A stretch of DNA of 64,000 nucleotides from Galaxea fascicularis. Taxonomy: Eukaryota > Cnidaria > Anthozoa > Scleractinia > Euphylliidae. How positions within the stretch are numbered: position 1 is the stretch's first letter; the number at the start of each line of letters is the position of its first letter. Shown piece after piece: positions 1-12,203 of the stretch. The position numbers and the translations under genes are program-made. Location of the stretch: positions 27,014,636 to 27,078,635 of the forward strand of contig OX419338.1 of NCBI GenBank assembly GCA_948470475.1. Direction: 5' to 3'. Under the pieces are notes generated by a model. That model was not told the DNA's origin. It did no database searches and worked only from the letters and a program-made list of their open reading frames with translations.

Positions 1-1232
1 AAGGAGTGATTTATTAAATGAGACTAACGGATGGATAGGCTCAAGAGTTTTAATAGCGAATCTTGTGCGGGAAAATGCCTCATGTTTCCTTAAAAAAAAA
101 ACTGATAAATTCAATTTTTTAACAAATAACATGTTCAGCTACATGTGTCCCTCTTTTCGCTTTACTGTAAACGAAAGTAAAATAATTAAATGGAAGTGGA
201 AATAGCGAAAGAAACGACAAAGAACCTAAAACAGTAGGCTTTCAGATTTCGTGGTTACTAAAAAAACATTAATCGCATTCCTTATAATCCGCCTGCTAAA
301 AGCAAAAGTGAAACCAAAGGAAAGAACAGTCCATACAATCAATCACATAACACGGAAGTCTGATCATTTTCTTTCAAAACAAGCAAAAGACCTGAGGAAA
401 CAAATACCAAAATAACGCGAGTATGTTTGACCGCTCTTTGCTATTGGCTTCTTCGAGAAACATGATAGTTAAACACGACGCACGAGGGAATATTTGGAAA
501 CTGGCGTGAAAATTAAATAGGCAATTGAAAGAAGGGCAATCGGAAACACTTCGATTCTGGTGCAGACAAAAAGTGTTTGTTTTGTCAGCGACGCGAAATA
601 TAACCCGACTTAACAATAGTCCTGAATCAAATTGAAAAAATTAAAAAAAAAAAAAAAGAAGAAGAATATAAACAAGATTTATTTCAACGCTTGAATTCTG
701 CTTTCCAAAGATCGAGAGAATCGATACTTTTTTAAATGCCATACGATACCACAGGTTTTTCCCGTCGATATTTAAAAGTCGTCATATGATGGCTAGACAG
801 TACAAAATTTTTGTTATTCATATAATCATAATATGCAAAGTTGGTGATGTTCGAGATATTCAGCTGTATCAGTCACAAAAGCTGTGTCGCTTGATGAAAC
901 TCAGTGAATACACCATGGTAACGAAGCGATCATGAGAAGATGAAATACACAAATAATTAATCAGTTTCCATTTTGAGCCAAAAGAGACTGGTGATCGTTT
1001 TGACAAACGGGAAAAGTAAGATCATGACCAGTGTTTAGCGGTTTAGTAAAAGACCAAGTTTACATAAAGGAACTGAAAATTCTGACCAAATTAAAGATTT
1101 TTGTCTGCGCCGTATAAACTGAGATCAAGATCATTTCGAAGCTAAATTAATTAAAGGGTTTCAAACTGTGAAGTACTGAAAACATAATCTTTTCTCTTTC
1201 GTGAACAAATGCTTCAAGCATCATAAGAAATC
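1..1232. other. AT-rich flank, no gene recognised
   Basis: No coding exon with family resemblance was found on either strand. There is an A-rich run near 634-665. This is the place where a TM7 exon of the neighbouring minus-strand receptor would be expected. I found no segment encoding a hydrophobic helix with an NPxxY or DPWxY motif, so the missing exon is probably further left, outside the window. Confidence 0.5.
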
Positions 1233-1465
1233 CTAGTTGTTAACCATGGGGTTAAGGACAACATAAAATCGTCGGTTTTTCTGAAGAAATGGGTTGGATT
1301 TATGAAATGTAGATCCACCAATTATTCACGTGAGTCAAATCGCGAGTATTACGACACTAAAGTCACCCTCAAGTAACATCCCAATCTGATTAAAAATTAT
1401 ACCAGCTATAGCTCCCAACACCAAACACGATACATCGACTACAAATGCACAATGCTTAAACTTAC

Positions 1466-2203
1466 CAAAAAGAGAAGCCACGAAAGGCAAAACACCATCA
1501 TCATCACAATCATAAGCCTCGCGAACATGCGATTCATGGCCTGTCTCCTTTGCTCCGAGCGATCAATATCCCGTGTTCGTGTGGACATTCGCCTCTGGCG
1601 TTTAATCAGTCCGCGAACACTTAACATCGCACGAGTGTAGCAAAATATCACAACCACAAGCATTGAAATTCCCAGGACGAGAACAAATATATTGTAGCCC
1701 TTGTTCAACGGTTTAGTGGAATCGAAATCAAAGTGACAAAAGCTTCCACTGTGATACGATTGTATTCTTCCGACTCCAACCAAGGGCAACGCGGAATACG
1801 TCCCGCTAAATACGAAAGCCGCGATAATAGTGCAAACGAGTCGTTTCTTCGATAGAAGATCTTTATACCGAAAAGGCCAGCACATTGCAACGTATCTGTC
1901 GATCGCCATGACCGTCATAACAAGCATGATTCCACTGTTAAGAGTGAACGCAGTCCAACCGAATATTTTACAAGAAGACGAGCTTTGTGTCATGGCGCCA
2001 TTGTCGGCGAGGTAGGCGACCAAGGTCATATTCAGTGGAATAAATGCTTTCAGCAGATCTGCAACTGCTAGAGAAAATATCAAAATATCTGGATTACATT
2101 TCCTTTTGAAGCGTAAAATAACGATGATGGCAAGAGAGTTGAGGATGATGATGAAAATCTCGAGAAACAGCAGCGAGTAGCCTTCCACTTTGCGAACTGC
2201 CAT
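1466..2203 (-). CDS. Class A GPCR, prostanoid-receptor-like (partial: TM1-TM6)
   Basis: Seven-helix receptor exon encoding 246 residues from the ATG at 2203. TM1 follows almost directly (LLFLEIFIIILNSLAIIVIL). TM2 carries LAVADLLKAF, TM3 ends in the G-protein-coupling motif DRY (AIDRYVAMCWPF), and TM6 contains FCLSWLLFL. The second extracellular loop reads ALPLVGVG...GSFCHFDF, which resembles the conserved WCF loop of prostaglandin receptors; this is why I favour a prostanoid (EP-like) receptor, though the ligand is not proven. The open frame extends upstream to 2371. However, a strong donor (CAAG/GTAAGT, exon end 2423) suggests an upstream 5'-UTR exon and an intron covering that extension, so I start at 2203. 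The exon ends at 1466 with TTTTTG/GTAAGT, phase 0. The TM7 exon is not identified. An acceptor at 1281 would add only 15 residues and a stop (1233-1280). Confidence 0.85.
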
Positions 2204-2480
2204 GCTCCGTCGCTCGGATCCGATGTTTGTTCTGACCGCTTTAAGTTGACCGGCAGTAGTTGTCCATGACGAGTAAACACAGTATTTGTGTAATGTGGCT
2301 TCTCGATTTGCGGGCCTGCCCTTCCGGAAGTTATCCCGTAAATTTTTGCAAGCTCCAGCAATGTGTACCAAGATTCCACTTTCAAGATTGTTCGATATGG
2401 GAGTGACGTATTCGGGACTTACCTTGAACGCTCATTTATCGAAGATCAGTAGATAGCGACGAAGTGGAACACCGCGGCGT
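2204..2480 (-). other. Probable 5' non-coding exon and first intron of the GPCR gene
   Basis: On the minus strand a consensus donor, CAAG followed by GTAAGTCC, places an exon end at 2423. A possible acceptor, GGTCAG, lies between it and the receptor ATG at 2203. The resulting small intron would remove the in-frame extension reaching 2371. This is inference from splice-site shape only. Confidence 0.4.
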
Positions 2481-3600
2481 AAAAAGCGCGCTATAATGAC
2501 TTCATGAGGAGAAAGTCCGCCAAGCAGGTTTAGTCTCTCACCGTCTGGAAGTTCCCCAAAAGCTAATGATATGTCTGTTCTGTGTTTCTGGCAGACTTGT
2601 CGAGTGCACTAATTTGCTTCCTTCAAACGTGTTAATCCTAGAAACTCTCAAAAGCACGTTTCGTTTTCTTTGTTGTTAGCACAGGATACTGGCTCAGGCT
2701 ATTGAAATTGAAAGTTTCAAGCAAACATCGTTTTAAAACAGACGACAATCGTTGAATATAATTTTCGCTCTTGACATTAGCCTGTCAGATCTCGGACAGG
2801 TATTTGTAATTATGCGTGTACAAACAAGTCACGGAGGTCTTGACACTTATTGTTATTTCACAATTGCAAAGTTGTGTCGTTTTGACAGACAGCATCCTTC
2901 AGTGACCAGCACGTTTTTCTGCGGAGTTCGGGAAAACCAGGAACTTTACTCTCGCCAGACAGAAAGACACCATGTATGTTGCCTGCATAGCAGAACCGTG
3001 GGCTTCCTGTGAAGCGTGACGGGATCTTCTTTCTGTCCCGTGGTCTGTCACTCCACGGGATGGGAAGAAGGGAGAAGACAAAGTCACCGTTGCTTTCCTC
3101 CTCAGAGAAGTACTACTTTTGATCACTTTCTGCCGAGACTTTTTTTGTCCTGGTGGTTTAATTCCTGCCAAGGTCAAACCCGAGCTGTGCGCGCATTTTG
3201 GCTGTTTGCTGTTGGACTGCATGGGATTTAGGAAAAAAATGGAAACATAGTTCAAAATCGGTATCAAGGTTCAAACAAAAGACCTGGCCGAGACGAGACG
3301 AAACCCATAAGCCTTGCGTTAGTATTCCTGATAGGAAAACTCCTTACACGTTTATCTCTTTGCAACAGCTCAGACCAAATCGTCTTTAAACTGTGACATC
3401 TTTAGCATCATAGCCTACTCCTGTAAGTCTGTGACATTGCGTGGTGGACTCCGGCGCGGGATCCCTGCGGGCAAACATTCAGATAATTTCCTCTGTAAGG
3501 TCCAACCCGGGCTGGAATGTTCTCGGAGAGAGATCAGACAAATTAAAGGTAAACAACCTATCTGGCCTAAAACGCAGCTACAGGCTGGCAGTTACGGAAA
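2480..3600. other. Intergenic, nothing recognised
   Basis: Open frames up to 122 codons occur on both strands, but they overlap one another and resemble no family. No repeat structure was seen. Confidence 0.5.
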
Positions 3601-3676
3601 AGCGAGTAGTAGCCTCCTACGCAGACATTCTTTTGACGAACCAAAAGAATGTCTGCGTAGGAGGCTAAGCGAGTAG
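3601..3676. mobile_element. Minimal 58-bp palindromic MITE with 9-bp target duplication
   Basis: The element at 3610-3667 is a near-perfect hairpin. Its arms begin TAGCCTCCTACGCAGACATT, and about 6 bases remain as a loop. The 9-mer AGCGAGTAG stands directly before it (3601-3609) and after it (3668-3676), a clear target-site duplication. Nine (or eight) bp fits Mutator- or hAT-type transposases. A longer relative lies at 4743-4838. Confidence 0.8.
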
Positions 3677-4742
3677 TTCATGAAGATGAATTTATGGTAC
3701 AAATTTAATTGTAGATAACAAGTTAAGTACCTCATGCGACACTTGCTGCTAAAGCCTGAACTATTCCCTGACTGATCTGGGTGTCTTACCCTTGAAATAA
3801 TCAAGTCACCTGTCTCATAAAACGGTCCACACTTCCGCTTTATCTGACTTAATAGCAAAGACAAGTCTTCTGCAGGACCAGACTCGAATAAAAGTGGTCA
3901 CCATTTTCACATTTTACAATAAGATTCTCTAATCAGCGTCTCTTAATTTCTGTGCCAAGTCTCCTTGACATTTTTTTTCTTATTTTTGTCACCACGCTGG
4001 CGAGAATCCAGCTAAAAGAGGCTGAGAATCTGCTTTAGGCAATGAATCAAAAACAACTGAAAACAAAAAGCTTCAAAGCAAAGACTTTTATAATAGTGTC
4101 TATATCAGGTTTGTTAAATAAACATAGTTTTATATTTAAATTGTTACATTTCCTCCTCGAAATATGACGTAGACTCCAACGCAAACTTGTGTCATCCGTT
4201 ATTTGTAAACATATTCTTCGCTGGAAGGAATTTTAATTCCTTCCAGCGTTTTAATTCCTTCCTTCATTTAAATTTTAAATGAAATTTAAAAATTTCATTG
4301 ACTATCACCATGGTCCATCACGACACAGGGACACCCAACGAGCCAAATCAACCAAAAGCTGAAAAAGGCGTTTTTTAAGTACCTTATAGCGTATGAAGCC
4401 TGTTTAAAGTGATGTTTCCATTCATTTGATCTGTTCGGATTTTAATTGCCCGAAAATTTTCGGGAACAAAATCTTCCTTTGAGAGATTGCTAGTTAAAGT
4501 GAACTTTCCACGAACTTTATAGGGAACAGTACTTCCTTTCCGAAAATGCTAGTTGGCAAAAACAGCAAATATGACCCTTTCAAAAACATCAGGGGCTATT
4601 AGTTTCCCACTGTGAATCTTTTAGGCCATGTTTCACTTACAAAAAATCCGAGTGCACTCTTTGATCGACACCGTAAACCTAAGGCGACTACCCTTCACCG
4701 GACAGATATCGACCAAAACTTGTCGTGGGTTGCTCCTGACGT
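3677..4742. other. Intergenic with short local palindromes
   Basis: AT-rich sequence without a supported gene. GAAGGAATTTTAATTCCTTC-type local duplications lie near 4223-4262, and a small palindrome around CCCGAAAATTTTCGGG lies near 4449-4464. Confidence 0.4.
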
Positions 4743-4838
4743 AGGCTCCTACGCAGACATTCTTTTGGCTACTCACGTAATCTTTCCTTCTCAACGGAAG
4801 ATTGCGTGATGAGCCAAAAAAATGTCTGCGTTGGAGGA
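4743..4838. mobile_element. Palindromic MITE, longer member of the 3610 family
   Basis: The arms CTCCTACGCAGACATTCTTT and AATGTCTGCGTTGGAGGA are the same as in the 3610-3667 element. Here they continue inward through GGCT-CACG-AATCTTCC-type sequence on both sides of a short loop. The 58-bp copy therefore looks like an internally deleted derivative. No target duplication is obvious. Confidence 0.75.
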
Positions 4839-7800
4839 TACTCCTTCGCAGCCGCTCGGGCCAGAGTCACGCAACGCTCCCCGTCTCCACGTCCTAACGC
4901 CGTCTAACTTCAGTTTTAGCCGATAAGCGCCTGGGTACCAGAATTATTTTTGTAAGGTCCAGTCCCACAGCGGTCATGTTTATTTCTGGCCTCCATTTTA
5001 GATGGAGCTAACATAATCGCTGGAAAACAAAACATTATTTCCCTGGAAAGAAAGGTAAGCGAGGCATATTTTTATCTCATGTTCAATAATTTATAGCTGA
5101 AGGAAAAGCATTTCTATTGCATTTATGAAAAAAAAAGGTTTTACCGTCGTGTTTAAGCTGGTTTAAGGTAAGCTTATGTAGCCGCCAGGGTGCATTTAGT
5201 TTACGTTACGCCGAAGATCTTCGGCGTGGGTTTTAAAATTTTGCCGCGTACTGGCGTGCGATCGACAAGATGAAGGTAATATTTGGCGTAACTGGCGTAC
5301 CCTCACTAACCTGGGGTCATAGCCACGAATTAAGACTACTTGACCTGTGGCGGCTGTGGCCAATAAACAAAATAAGACTTAAATTTACGATCCTTTTGAG
5401 TGCATATATCTTTGCAGAACGCCTCTCACAGTACAATACTTGTATCCAGCGAGCATTGGCAAGCAACTTTAATAGTGAGGTGTGAAGTAAATGGCTACAT
5501 AGAATAAAGCACGACCACTGAACACATAAAGATGAAAAGTAAATGCTTTTGCTCTTGATAGCGAGTATGGACATCGCTTCAACTAACTAGTCTCCAGGAT
5601 TTCTCTTACCTGCGTCTCTTTCGCAGCGGCCAAAGATCTGGGCCCAGGGGCAATTACATGTATTGGCGTAGTATGGTATCAACGGGGTAGAATTGTGGCC
5701 TACTTGGCATACATTTTCAAAGCCCTTGGCGTAACTTTCGAGTGGGGTCTTATGCGGAATGCACCCCGGTGTAGCCAGAGTTGTACTTTAAGCTTGTCAT
5801 GTGTGAGGAATTACAGCATCCCCAGCTGGACAAAATTACTCTCCTTCAAGACCAGAAAAGTATGTTTTCTTCCAAGTCCTGAACTTGTGAAGGTGGAATA
5901 ATCGGGAGACGTGACACGAGGTGCCAGCAGATGTTAAAAATTAAGTACACCCCCTGTAAGTACAGTGCAGTTGTACACACCGAGTTTTCCATAAGCTTAA
6001 GCTTGAGTTTGTACAGTTGGATTTGTATTTTCATTTCTTACTGTGGAAATACATGACATTGTACAAACACCTCCCTGACTGACTGGAGGATGAAATTTTT
6101 GAACAGTGACACAAAAATACTAAAAAAATCAGTAGAGTTCTTCCAACAGGGGTGAAACCTACATGTAAGATGCTCTGACTGTATGATAGCTCTGATGATC
6201 TACCATTCACTGAGCTAGAGGAGATTCTTGGGTGATAGGCTATTAAACTAGATTTATATTAAAATCCCCTGCTTATCGCTGTGATTTTGATGTAAATAGA
6301 AAGTATAGCAAGCGCTATAGCAAAGATTAATTTCTGCTCAGCCCCACATATTATTTATACATGTACATGCATCACTGTGGTACCAATCCTATTCTGAAAA
6401 CAAATAGAGTTTGAGTCACAAAATGCACATACACTGTATAATTATGCATTTTGTGACTCGACTATGGGGTTGTGCAGAAATCTTTAATTTTCAGGAATAT
6501 TTTGTGGTTGGGGATCCTTATGCGATATATGGCAAGATTGCTGTGGACAGTGCTGATTGTGAATGGGACTTAAGGCAAGATGCTCAACACATTTCTGAAA
6601 TATCAGAAATGTCTCTGATGAGTTGCTTGGCTGCAACGAAACACCAGTTTTAAACTAGCCATAAACAAAATTTCACAAGAAAACAAATTAATGAAGTACA
6701 AGCCTGCAAATAACAGTCGGTCATCGGACAAATGTCCGGTAAATTTTATGTTTTGACCGGCGAAAGCTTAGCCTGGTCAGACACTCTGACCATGGATTTC
6801 TGACCAGACTGTTCTCTTGTCCGTCCAAGACTTGACCCTGGCCTGACAAATGACCTGCTTATGGACAACAATTATTTGCAGGCTTGGAAGTATATAAATT
6901 TTCTAGCTCCCAGAAGTCTCCTGTGCCTAACTGGCATGGTAGAGCATGTGAACTGGTTATTAGAAGGTTACAGGTTTGACTGGTGTCAGGAGAACTTGGA
7001 ACTTGGAACTTGGAATGTGTGTCACCATTGTTTACCATGCCTCAAATTATGCCATCATCTTAATACTCTCACTTGTCCATTCATAAAATCATGTAAGGTA
7101 CCAGCCTTTCAAACTATGAAACTGGTCAACCAAAATTGTTATCATGAAGAGGCCAAATAAAAAAAAAAATTCATTGAGATACTGTGGAAGGCTAATTATT
7201 ATACAATGTACAGATGAGGATGAAACTGCTAATTGATAATTTTGTCTGGGCAAAGTTCAGCAGATTTAAAGAGGGCTGTTACCTTGACCCTTCAAACGTC
7301 AGTCAGAATGTTTACAAATTAAATGAGAAAGCAATCATCAGGGATAGATTTTTAATCTTGATAAAGGCAAACTTTGCCATCCTCTTTCCCATTTTCTGCC
7401 ATATTGAAGGATCAAAAGGACTTTCAAGGAGGTTCTGGTTCAACAATAATACACATGGTAACCGAATGTGCCAAATTGGTGATACATGTAGCTGAAAGTA
7501 AAAAATGAGCCATTTTGGTGCAGCTTTACATGGGCATCAGAGCTTAAAGGGATGATAACGAGTCTGCAAAAAGAGAAAGAAGTCCCAGAAATTCAAAACA
7601 TAGGAAATACTGCAGGTGTTCCCAATTATTGGGAACATAGAATATATTTGGCCGTGGGTTTTGTAGAGACTGAAAGTGAAGTGAAGTGAAAACCCATGAA
7701 AATATAAGGGTGTGTTTTTTAGGGGAAAATTGACTCTTAATCAAAAACAGATTTTTTTTAGTTTTTTGGGAAAATCCAAAAATAGATCATAGATCCAAAG

Positions 7801-8404
7801 TATCCATACTTGGAACGGATGCATCGGATCAAATCTAAATCCCGATTTTTGTAATTAGTGATCCATGCGTTTGTTTGGGAAATGATACGAAAAGAGTACA
7901 TTTGGCAAGTGGTCTTCATGTGATGTTACTCGCCTGAGTACTTGTCCATGTTTGATCATATTTTTGTGTGAAGACTGCTGTTACATGCAGTAAGGCAAAT
8001 TCATCCATGTATCTTTTAAAACTTCGGTTTAGATGTACAGGAATAAAACCAGTAGTGGTGGGAACAGTATTAATGCAGCAAGTCCATAAATGTGATGTAT
8101 TCTTCAGCCCAATAAAACCAAGTTTAAACCGCAACTGAACGTAAACATTCTGTCTTCCAAGAATCAACAAAATTTGTTTTTCACAATTCCTCAGGTGGTC
8201 TGCGTCCATGATTATTAAACTAGGGAGGGGTGCCATGAACTGAGAGCAAAATAATTTTTAATGACTGCTACTGTATGCCACAGCATACAAAAACAGTGAA
8301 AGCCTTCAAGGGAATAGCTCAGAACAGTGAACTCAAAAGTTTTGTCACTGCACATGTTCCCCGCTATCGTCATCTTTCAAGCTTTGCAAACACTGTTGTA
8401 GTTA
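4839..8404. other. Intergenic, no gene supported
   Basis: About 3.6 kb without a convincing exon. Small hairpins are visible at 5208-5227 (ACGCCGAAGATCTTCGGCGT) and at 6413-6459 (GAGTCACAAAATGCA and its complement around a 17-base loop). A stretch of GACC/GGACA-rich sequence at about 6715-6860 resembles one at 50585-50690 and may be a dispersed repeat. Frames of up to 106 codons look like chance openings. Confidence 0.4.
6413..6459. repeat. Short perfect inverted repeat
   Basis: The arms TGAGTCACAAAATGCA and TGCATTTTGTGACTC enclose a loop of about 17 bases. It could be a MITE remnant or a local palindrome; no flanking duplication was seen. Confidence 0.6.
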
Positions 8405-8668
8405 AATAAATAAATAAATAAATACTTAATTGACCACTCCCCTAGAGGGGCTTTTCAGGGACAATGAAACAAATCATACAAATGAACACAACAGAGTTAA
8501 GAATCCCAACTGGCGGGAGGCAGACCAGTTGGCTATTTACAAGGATGACCGAGGAGTTGACCCAGGCACGAACCCAGAACAACACCAGCTAGTGGCTAGA
8601 GTGGGATTTGAACCCGGGCCACTGCATTGAAATCCAGCGCCCTAAACCACTCGGCCATCCTGTAGTTG
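8405..8668 (-). mobile_element. tRNA-derived SINE
   Basis: On the minus strand the element begins with a tRNA-like head. Box A is TGGCCGAGTGG (8650-8660), followed by GGCGCTGGATTTCA, and box B is GGGTTCAAATCCC (8603-8615). This order and the D-arm resemble a tRNA-Leu/Ser head. A body follows, then a 3' end with CCCCTCTAGGGG and an AATA-type tail (plus-strand TTTA/AATA repeats at about 8407-8424). The head shows substitutions and no foldable full acceptor stem, so this is a retroposed SINE rather than a working tRNA gene. Confidence 0.75.
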
Positions 8669-9316
8669 TGTATTACAGTCAAGAAGTTCCTTGACAATAA
8701 AAAACAGACTTCTGGCCATTTTTTCAAAGCTCCTGGCACTGCACACGCCATGGTTTATCACTACTTTGTAGTGTGATGGAAACCAACTTTGGTCACCACT
8801 GGACCTTTCCGGTTGAGCAGTGCCCCTGAAGGCTCGAGGTCAGCATAGAAGGAGGGAGGATTTAGTGAAGTTTGGCCACAAGATTCAGTTTACAGCTTGT
8901 GTAAGGAGAAGAAAGGCTATACAGGGTTTGACAAAAACACCAACAGTGAATTAGTTAAATTTCTGCTGCATCGTACCATCGTACTAGGCTGTCTTCAGTG
9001 GCTGGCTGTGATGACTACAAGTTCAAAGAAGCGACACGGTGAAAGTCTCTACTTATCACCAGAACAAGTGGCAAGTCAGTAGTGTTCCCAGTGGAAGGTC
9101 TTTGCATTTATTTAGTGTATCAGGTTGTATTTTGTCACAATAAAGTGATTATAACTTGAAGATTGTCAGCTGTTATTTTTGTTGTCTGCAAACAAAATAA
9201 ACAATGCACAGAGCAAGATGGGAAGTGACAATGGGTCTTTAACGTATTACATATTCTACTTATTTGCTTAACCCTATCAAAACCTTATCAAGTGTTCCTT
9301 TTGTCTTTGCCTTCAG
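8669..9316. other. Upstream region of the dsRBD gene
   Basis: No coding exon was recognised. The coding exon at 9317 has a good acceptor (polypyrimidine tract ending CCTTCAG at 9316), so at least one 5'-UTR exon should lie in or left of this stretch. I could not place it. Confidence 0.4.
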
Positions 9317-9328
9317 TGTTGATGTAAT

Positions 9329-12165
9329 ATGTCAGGGTCTGTACCCTCAGGTCCTACATTTGTCCCGCAAGGCTCTTCATCGGCAGAGGCATACGGGCCC
9401 CAACTTCCTCCTCCCTCGTTACCTGCTGTGCAACCAGCTGCTAAGACACCAGTTAGTGAGCTGATGGAACTTTGTATGCGAATGGGTATGGTGTGCAACT
9501 TTGAAACAGTCTCAGATACAGGCCCAAACCATAAGAAACTGTTCATGATGCGCTGCACTATTGGAGACATTGTGGCTCAGGGCTCTGGCTATGGAAAAAA
9601 GAAAGCCAAACAAGAGGCTGCCAGAGTGGCCTTAAACAAGCTTAAAGAATCACAGCTTTACATTGACTATGTAAATGTAAGTACCACATTGATTTGGAAA
9701 AAAATATTCAGATTATGGCAGTGTGCTTCATCATTGTTAGTGAGTCAAGAAAGGTTCAGGGCAGTGTGTGCAGAAAAGAGTTGTGGGTGAAAGTGAATTT
9801 TATCATATGGAATCATATTTGAACTGTGGATTAAAGAATGACGATGTAAGCGATCATTGCAGTTATGAATATTACTTGAGCAGTGGTAAAATAAAGCCTG
9901 AAAATATAATTCAGGCTTGTGCGAGAGTTGACCCATGACCTCTGCAATACTAGTGCAATGTTCTTCCAATTAATTTTCTGAGCTAACAAGCTAACGGGAA
10001 GCTGGTCATTTCGTGGGTTCCTGGTAAACCTGTGAGTGATCAATAGGTGAATGCAAATATATATGAAATGATTATAATTTATTTGAACTGCATATTGTAG
10101 AACAAAGATATTTTATATTAAGTGATCATCGCAGTTGGTTATGAATAATTATTCACATTCACCTATCCTCACTCAAAGGTTTATGATGAACCCACCAAAA
10201 AAAAAAAATCAGTAATCTGAGGGCTGATGACATTACCAGAAATCCGAGTCATTTCGTTCACGCGATACTTCCTGACTGCGGTGTACTCAAAGTTCAACAG
10301 AGCATGCCCGGAGGTATTAGATTACATAAAAAAACATGGAAAGATTGGTTCGAAGCAAGGAACGTGTAAATTATGTCGCACTGAATAATCTTTCTTCAGA
10401 TTTTGAACCAGTTTCTACTAATTCGGAGTTTCGCATCCGTTTTCTGCCGTTCGCGATCGCTCAAGAATTTTTTGCAAACGAATAGTGTTGCAGCTGTTAC
10501 AGCGATGTGGTATATTCCTTCCGGTTTCGCAACCTTTCTTTGTTTATATTTAAGTGAGCCTGCCAAGTCAATACACAGCGGATTTGATCTTAAAACTGCC
10601 TGGTTACATGTGTTTTAACATGGCTTCCAAATAAACAGTGCAGAAAGAGACAAAATGGACGTACGTTTTAGCAATTCCTAAAGCAATTACGCGCAAATGG
10701 CAGCCAAGAGTGTAGAGGTCATATATTTCACTACCAAACCTTTGTCCGAGGGTTTTCAACGAGTTACGGAATATTTCCAACCAAATCTGTGACTTTAATT
10801 CATCACGAAGCGATGGAGATCAAGGGAAGATGTCCATGTGTAAGATTTGTGCTCCAAAATTGAGTTTTCGGTAAGTGATATTTACCTAAATTTGAGAGCA
10901 CATGAGACATTAAGCGACTGTTTTCAGGTAAATTTTGAAGCGCGATTTGTCAGAACTTATCTTTCATTAAACACTTAAAAAGTTATATCGTGAGAACACC
11001 AAAAAAGTGTTTGTTCGGTTGAGATCAAGGGAGGCAGGCTAGTTTCCCTAATATGCATGATATTTGAATTTTTTTATTTTTTCCCATACAATCCTTTTTA
11101 ATCGTGGGCTGCCATTTTTAAAGTTCTTTGCAGAGGAAATTTGATCGATGACCCGAATTTCTGGTAATGTCGAGTCTTAAAATAATCTTACTTTTGTTTT
11201 CTTGAGAATGTGGAAATGTGTGGTAGGTTGTAAATAATCTTCTTGCAACTTACCACACAGTTTGTTAAAGCTGTTTATTCCTGAAATGAGATGATGATGT
11301 AGAATTGAGGTTACATGAATCACTGTTCTTTTCATTCAAAGGATTTAGTGTGTTGTAGTACTCTTGTTTTTCCATATCATTTACATGTAAGTGATAGTTT
11401 AACATGAAACAAAAACTACTTGACTGTTCATGTATCTCTCAGGTGACGTCTTACATGTGACATTCCTCTTTTGACACGTTTTGTAACCAGGTTGGCACAT
11501 ACAGGAACTGTTGTAATAATAATTAATAATAATAATAATAATGATAATACAGTGGAACCCCGCTCTACAGACACCGGCTTATAACGGACAGTTTCGTTTG
11601 TCCAGACAAGAAGCTCATATATTTTCTCTAAAATTAACCTCTTAAACATTTTGTACATCTGCTGATCACTGTACATACACTGTAAGGCCTGGCATATATT
11701 CTTCATATGTAACAAACTAAAATCCAACCATGGAACTCCACAACCAAAATTATGAACATGAAAATGGCCAAGTGAAAAAGCTTATTTCATCAACTGAAGA
11801 TCGCAAGACAGACATGAAAGATACTAAACAGTCAGAAGTCGCTTAAATGATCATTTTGTCTGGCCATGTATATACAGAACAGATAGCAGAGGACAATTTG
11901 TTTTAAAGAGCTACATCTACATCTACAAAATTAATCTATAACAGCTGTGTGTTGTCAGCTGAGGCTCACAGCATTTACATACATATGGCTGGGCTGTGTG
12001 TCAGCTGGGCTTAAAAAACACTTAAAATTTGAGCCTACAAAGACTTAATCATGAGCAAAATGTAAAGCAAGTGTCATGTTTCTCTTTAGGAGCTTGTAGT
12101 AATGTTTCCTAAGAACTATAAACCAAAGTCATATCAATGGGAGTGGTTCATAATAATAATAATAA

Positions 12166-12203
<38 letters not shown>

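Noticed and set aside
2204..2371. N-terminal extension of the GPCR starting at 2371
   Set aside because: A strong upstream donor at 2423 and lack of signal-peptide or receptor-like character suggest this is intron; ATG 2203 sits directly before TM1.
8590..8668. Functional tRNA-Leu/Ser gene
   Set aside because: Box A and B are present but the arm pairing is poor and the sequence continues into a SINE body with an AATA-type tail.
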